This document shows, piece by piece, positions 6,264-6,983 of a DNA stretch of 6,983 nt. The notes beneath the pieces are model-generated. The model was not told the DNA's origin, did not search any database, and saw only the letters and a list, made by a program, of their open reading frames with translations. Numbering within the stretch: the stretch's first letter is position 1; every line of letters begins with the position of its first letter. Source of the DNA: Clostridia bacterium (GTDB lineage Bacteria; Bacillota; Clostridia; UMGS1883); contig CAAGBE010000072.1 in NCBI GenBank assembly GCA_900768005.1, positions 1 through 6,983 of the forward strand, given 5' to 3'. The translations under genes were made by a program, and so were the position numbers.

Positions 6264-6983
6264 TGAAAGAATTATTTCAAGCAGACAGCTCGATGGCGAC
6301 AGCGATGCCGAGTATTCCATAAGACCTAAAACGATGGATGAATACATCGGTCAGGATAAAGTAAAAGACAGCCTGAAAATTTATATAGATGCGGCACTCG
6401 GGAGGCATGAGGCACTTGACCATTGCCTTCTGTACGGACCTCCTGGACTTGGTAAAACCACACTTGCATCCATAATAGCTAATGAAATGGGTGTAAATAT
6501 CCGTGTTACAAGCGGTCCTGCAATAGAAAAGCCTATGGACTTGGCGGCAATCCTGACAAACCTAGGTCCGCAGGATGTATTGTTTATTGACGAAATACAC
6601 CGTCTTTCCCGTGCAGTTGAAGAAATTCTGTATCCTGCAATGGAGGACTTTTCCCTTGACATTATTATTGGTAAAGGTCCCAGCGCACAGTCAGTACGAC
6701 TTAGCCTGCCTCCGTTTACTCTGGTTGGTGCAACCACAAGGGCAGGGCTTTTGTCAGCACCTCTCCGTGACAGATTCGGCGTTATTTCAAGGCTTGAACT
6801 CTATACAAAAGAGGACTTGACAACCATCGTCGCAAGAAGCGCGCAGATCTTTCATAGCAGGAATTACGTTGTCCTTGATATGGAATGCAAGGGATGTCAC
6901 GTCACTCTTTGTAGGGGAATCGTTAATAGCAGCTTCAAGCAAGGCAACACGCTCGAAAATGTCCGAGTTGATTTTAGCGAGTC
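6253..6983 (+). CDS. ruvB: Holliday junction ATP-dependent helicase RuvB, 3' part lost at a chimeric join
   Basis: RuvB is the AAA+ hexameric motor that drives branch migration with RuvA. The ATG at 6253 is served by AAGGAGA (6239-6245) inside ruvA and overlaps the ruvA end. Canonical features are the N-terminal SIRPKTMDEYIGQ (22-34), Walker A GPPGLGKT (62-69), Walker B/DEIH box FIDEIH (111-116), the GKGPSAQSVRL loop (140-150), sensor 1 GATTRAG (159-165) and the arginine finger region LRDRFG (171-176). Similarity runs to about residue 199 (TIVARSAQI, base 6849). After this the frame stays open to the window end but is unlike any RuvB. The expected sensor-2 segment (GTPRIANRLLRR-like) and the winged-helix DNA-binding domain are absent, where the family normally runs to about 330-340 residues. 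The last 44 codons are the antisense of a glutamine-synthetase-like reading frame, so genuine ruvB in this window is about 6253-6849. Confidence 0.93.
   Translation, partial: MEFDERIISSRQLDGDSDAEYSIRPKTMDEYIGQDKVKDSLKIYIDAALGRHEALDHCLLYGPPGLGKTTLASIIANEMGVNIRVTSGPAIEKPMDLAAILTNLGPQDVLFIDEIHRLSRAVEEILYPAMEDFSLDIIIGKGPSAQSVRLSLPPFTLVGATTRAGLLSAPLRDRFGVISRLELYTKEDLTTIVARSAQIFHSRNYVVLDMECKGCHVTLCRGIVNSSFKQGNTLENVRVDFSE
6841..6850. other. Probable chimeric junction between ruvB and an unrelated locus
   Basis: The 10-mer GCGCAGATCT contains GATC (and a BglII site, AGATCT). Left of it the plus strand encodes textbook RuvB. Right of it RuvB similarity disappears, and the minus strand encodes a glutamine-synthetase-like segment ending in PAMKDLR. 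The 10-mer makes sense in both genes: AQI in RuvB and DLR in the other. This fits joining through a short shared sequence or a Sau3AI-type end. I favour an assembly or library artefact over a real rearrangement. Confidence 0.65.
6841..6981 (-). CDS. Fragment of a probable type III glutamine synthetase (GlnN-like), C-terminal region
   Basis: Read on the minus strand from the window edge, a frame is open without stops for about 47 residues. It begins LAKINSDIFERVALLEAAIN and ends FHIKDNVIPAMKDLR. The pattern is a helical stretch (alternating LEAA-type heptads, then a polar loop DSPTKSD), then an 'xxVIPAMxxLR' helix. It resembles the segment near the C-terminus of type III glutamine synthetases, just before their usual WPxPTYxxxLF end. 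That end is missing because the frame passes into antisense ruvB at 6841. Both ends of this gene are absent. The identification comes from recalled family patterns, and other helical proteins remain possible. Confidence 0.55.

Noticed and set aside
6381..6737. Antisense open frame of 118 codons within ruvB
   Set aside because: It is the reverse complement of the conserved AAA+ region and has no independent protein features.
6575..6820. Plus-strand 81-codon frame inside ruvB
   Set aside because: It is out of frame with the clear RuvB coding sequence and shows no recognisable domain.
6850..6983. A new C-terminal domain fused to RuvB
   Set aside because: The 44-residue tail resembles no domain, and the opposite strand codes for a sensible glutamine-synthetase-like helix segment. 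A chimeric join explains it better.
1..6983. tRNA, rRNA, CRISPR array, insertion sequence or riboswitch
   Set aside because: No repeats, cloverleaf-like segments, transposase motifs or long structured leaders were seen. Nearly all bases are in co-directional genes, and the longest non-coding gap is about 93 nt.

Overview
The window is a densely packed, entirely plus-strand gene block from a low-GC Gram-positive bacterium, most likely a gut-type Clostridia (Bacillota). The basis for this is AT-rich codon use, strong AGGAGG-like ribosome binding sites, TGnTATAAT (extended -10) promoters, a clostridial-style ruvC-ruvA-ruvB cluster (Bacilli generally use RecU in place of RuvC), and a TrmR/TrhP pair of the Bacillota type. 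The species cannot be named from sequence alone.

Layout: (1) 1-1008 holds a small two-gene unit: an AAC(3)-family acetyltransferase-like protein behind an extended -10 box, then a 55-residue protein with a ladder of CxxC motifs. (2) 1009-1101 is the only real intergenic gap. It is T-rich and carries a good extended -10 promoter (1059-1067). (3) 1102-6983 reads as one long operon with gaps of 0-17 nt or short overlaps: a WecG/TagA/CpsF glycosyltransferase, a DUF2156 (LPG-synthase C-terminal-like) protein, a DJ-1/PfpI protein, a TrmR-like O-methyltransferase, a U32 'peptidase' of the TrhP type, RuvC, RuvA (ATGA overlap) and RuvB (11-nt overlap with ruvA).

Functionally the operon mixes cell-envelope glycosyl transfer (TagA-like), a probable GNAT-fold transferase, a stress/deglycase-type DJ-1 protein, wobble-uridine tRNA modification (TrhP hydroxylates U34, TrmR methylates the product to mo5U) and Holliday-junction processing (RuvABC). 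This is mostly ordinary core-genome content. I see no mobile element, CRISPR array, tRNA or rRNA.

The most notable anomaly is at the right end. The RuvB sequence is canonical up to about residue 199 and then abruptly stops resembling RuvB at a GATC-containing 10-mer (6841-6850). From there to the window end, the minus strand encodes about 47 residues resembling the C-terminal helical part of a type III glutamine synthetase. I interpret this as a chimeric join (assembly or library artefact, less likely a true rearrangement), not a new RuvB fusion. No undescribed system is convincingly present. The cysteine-ladder miniprotein is the best candidate for uncharacterised biology.
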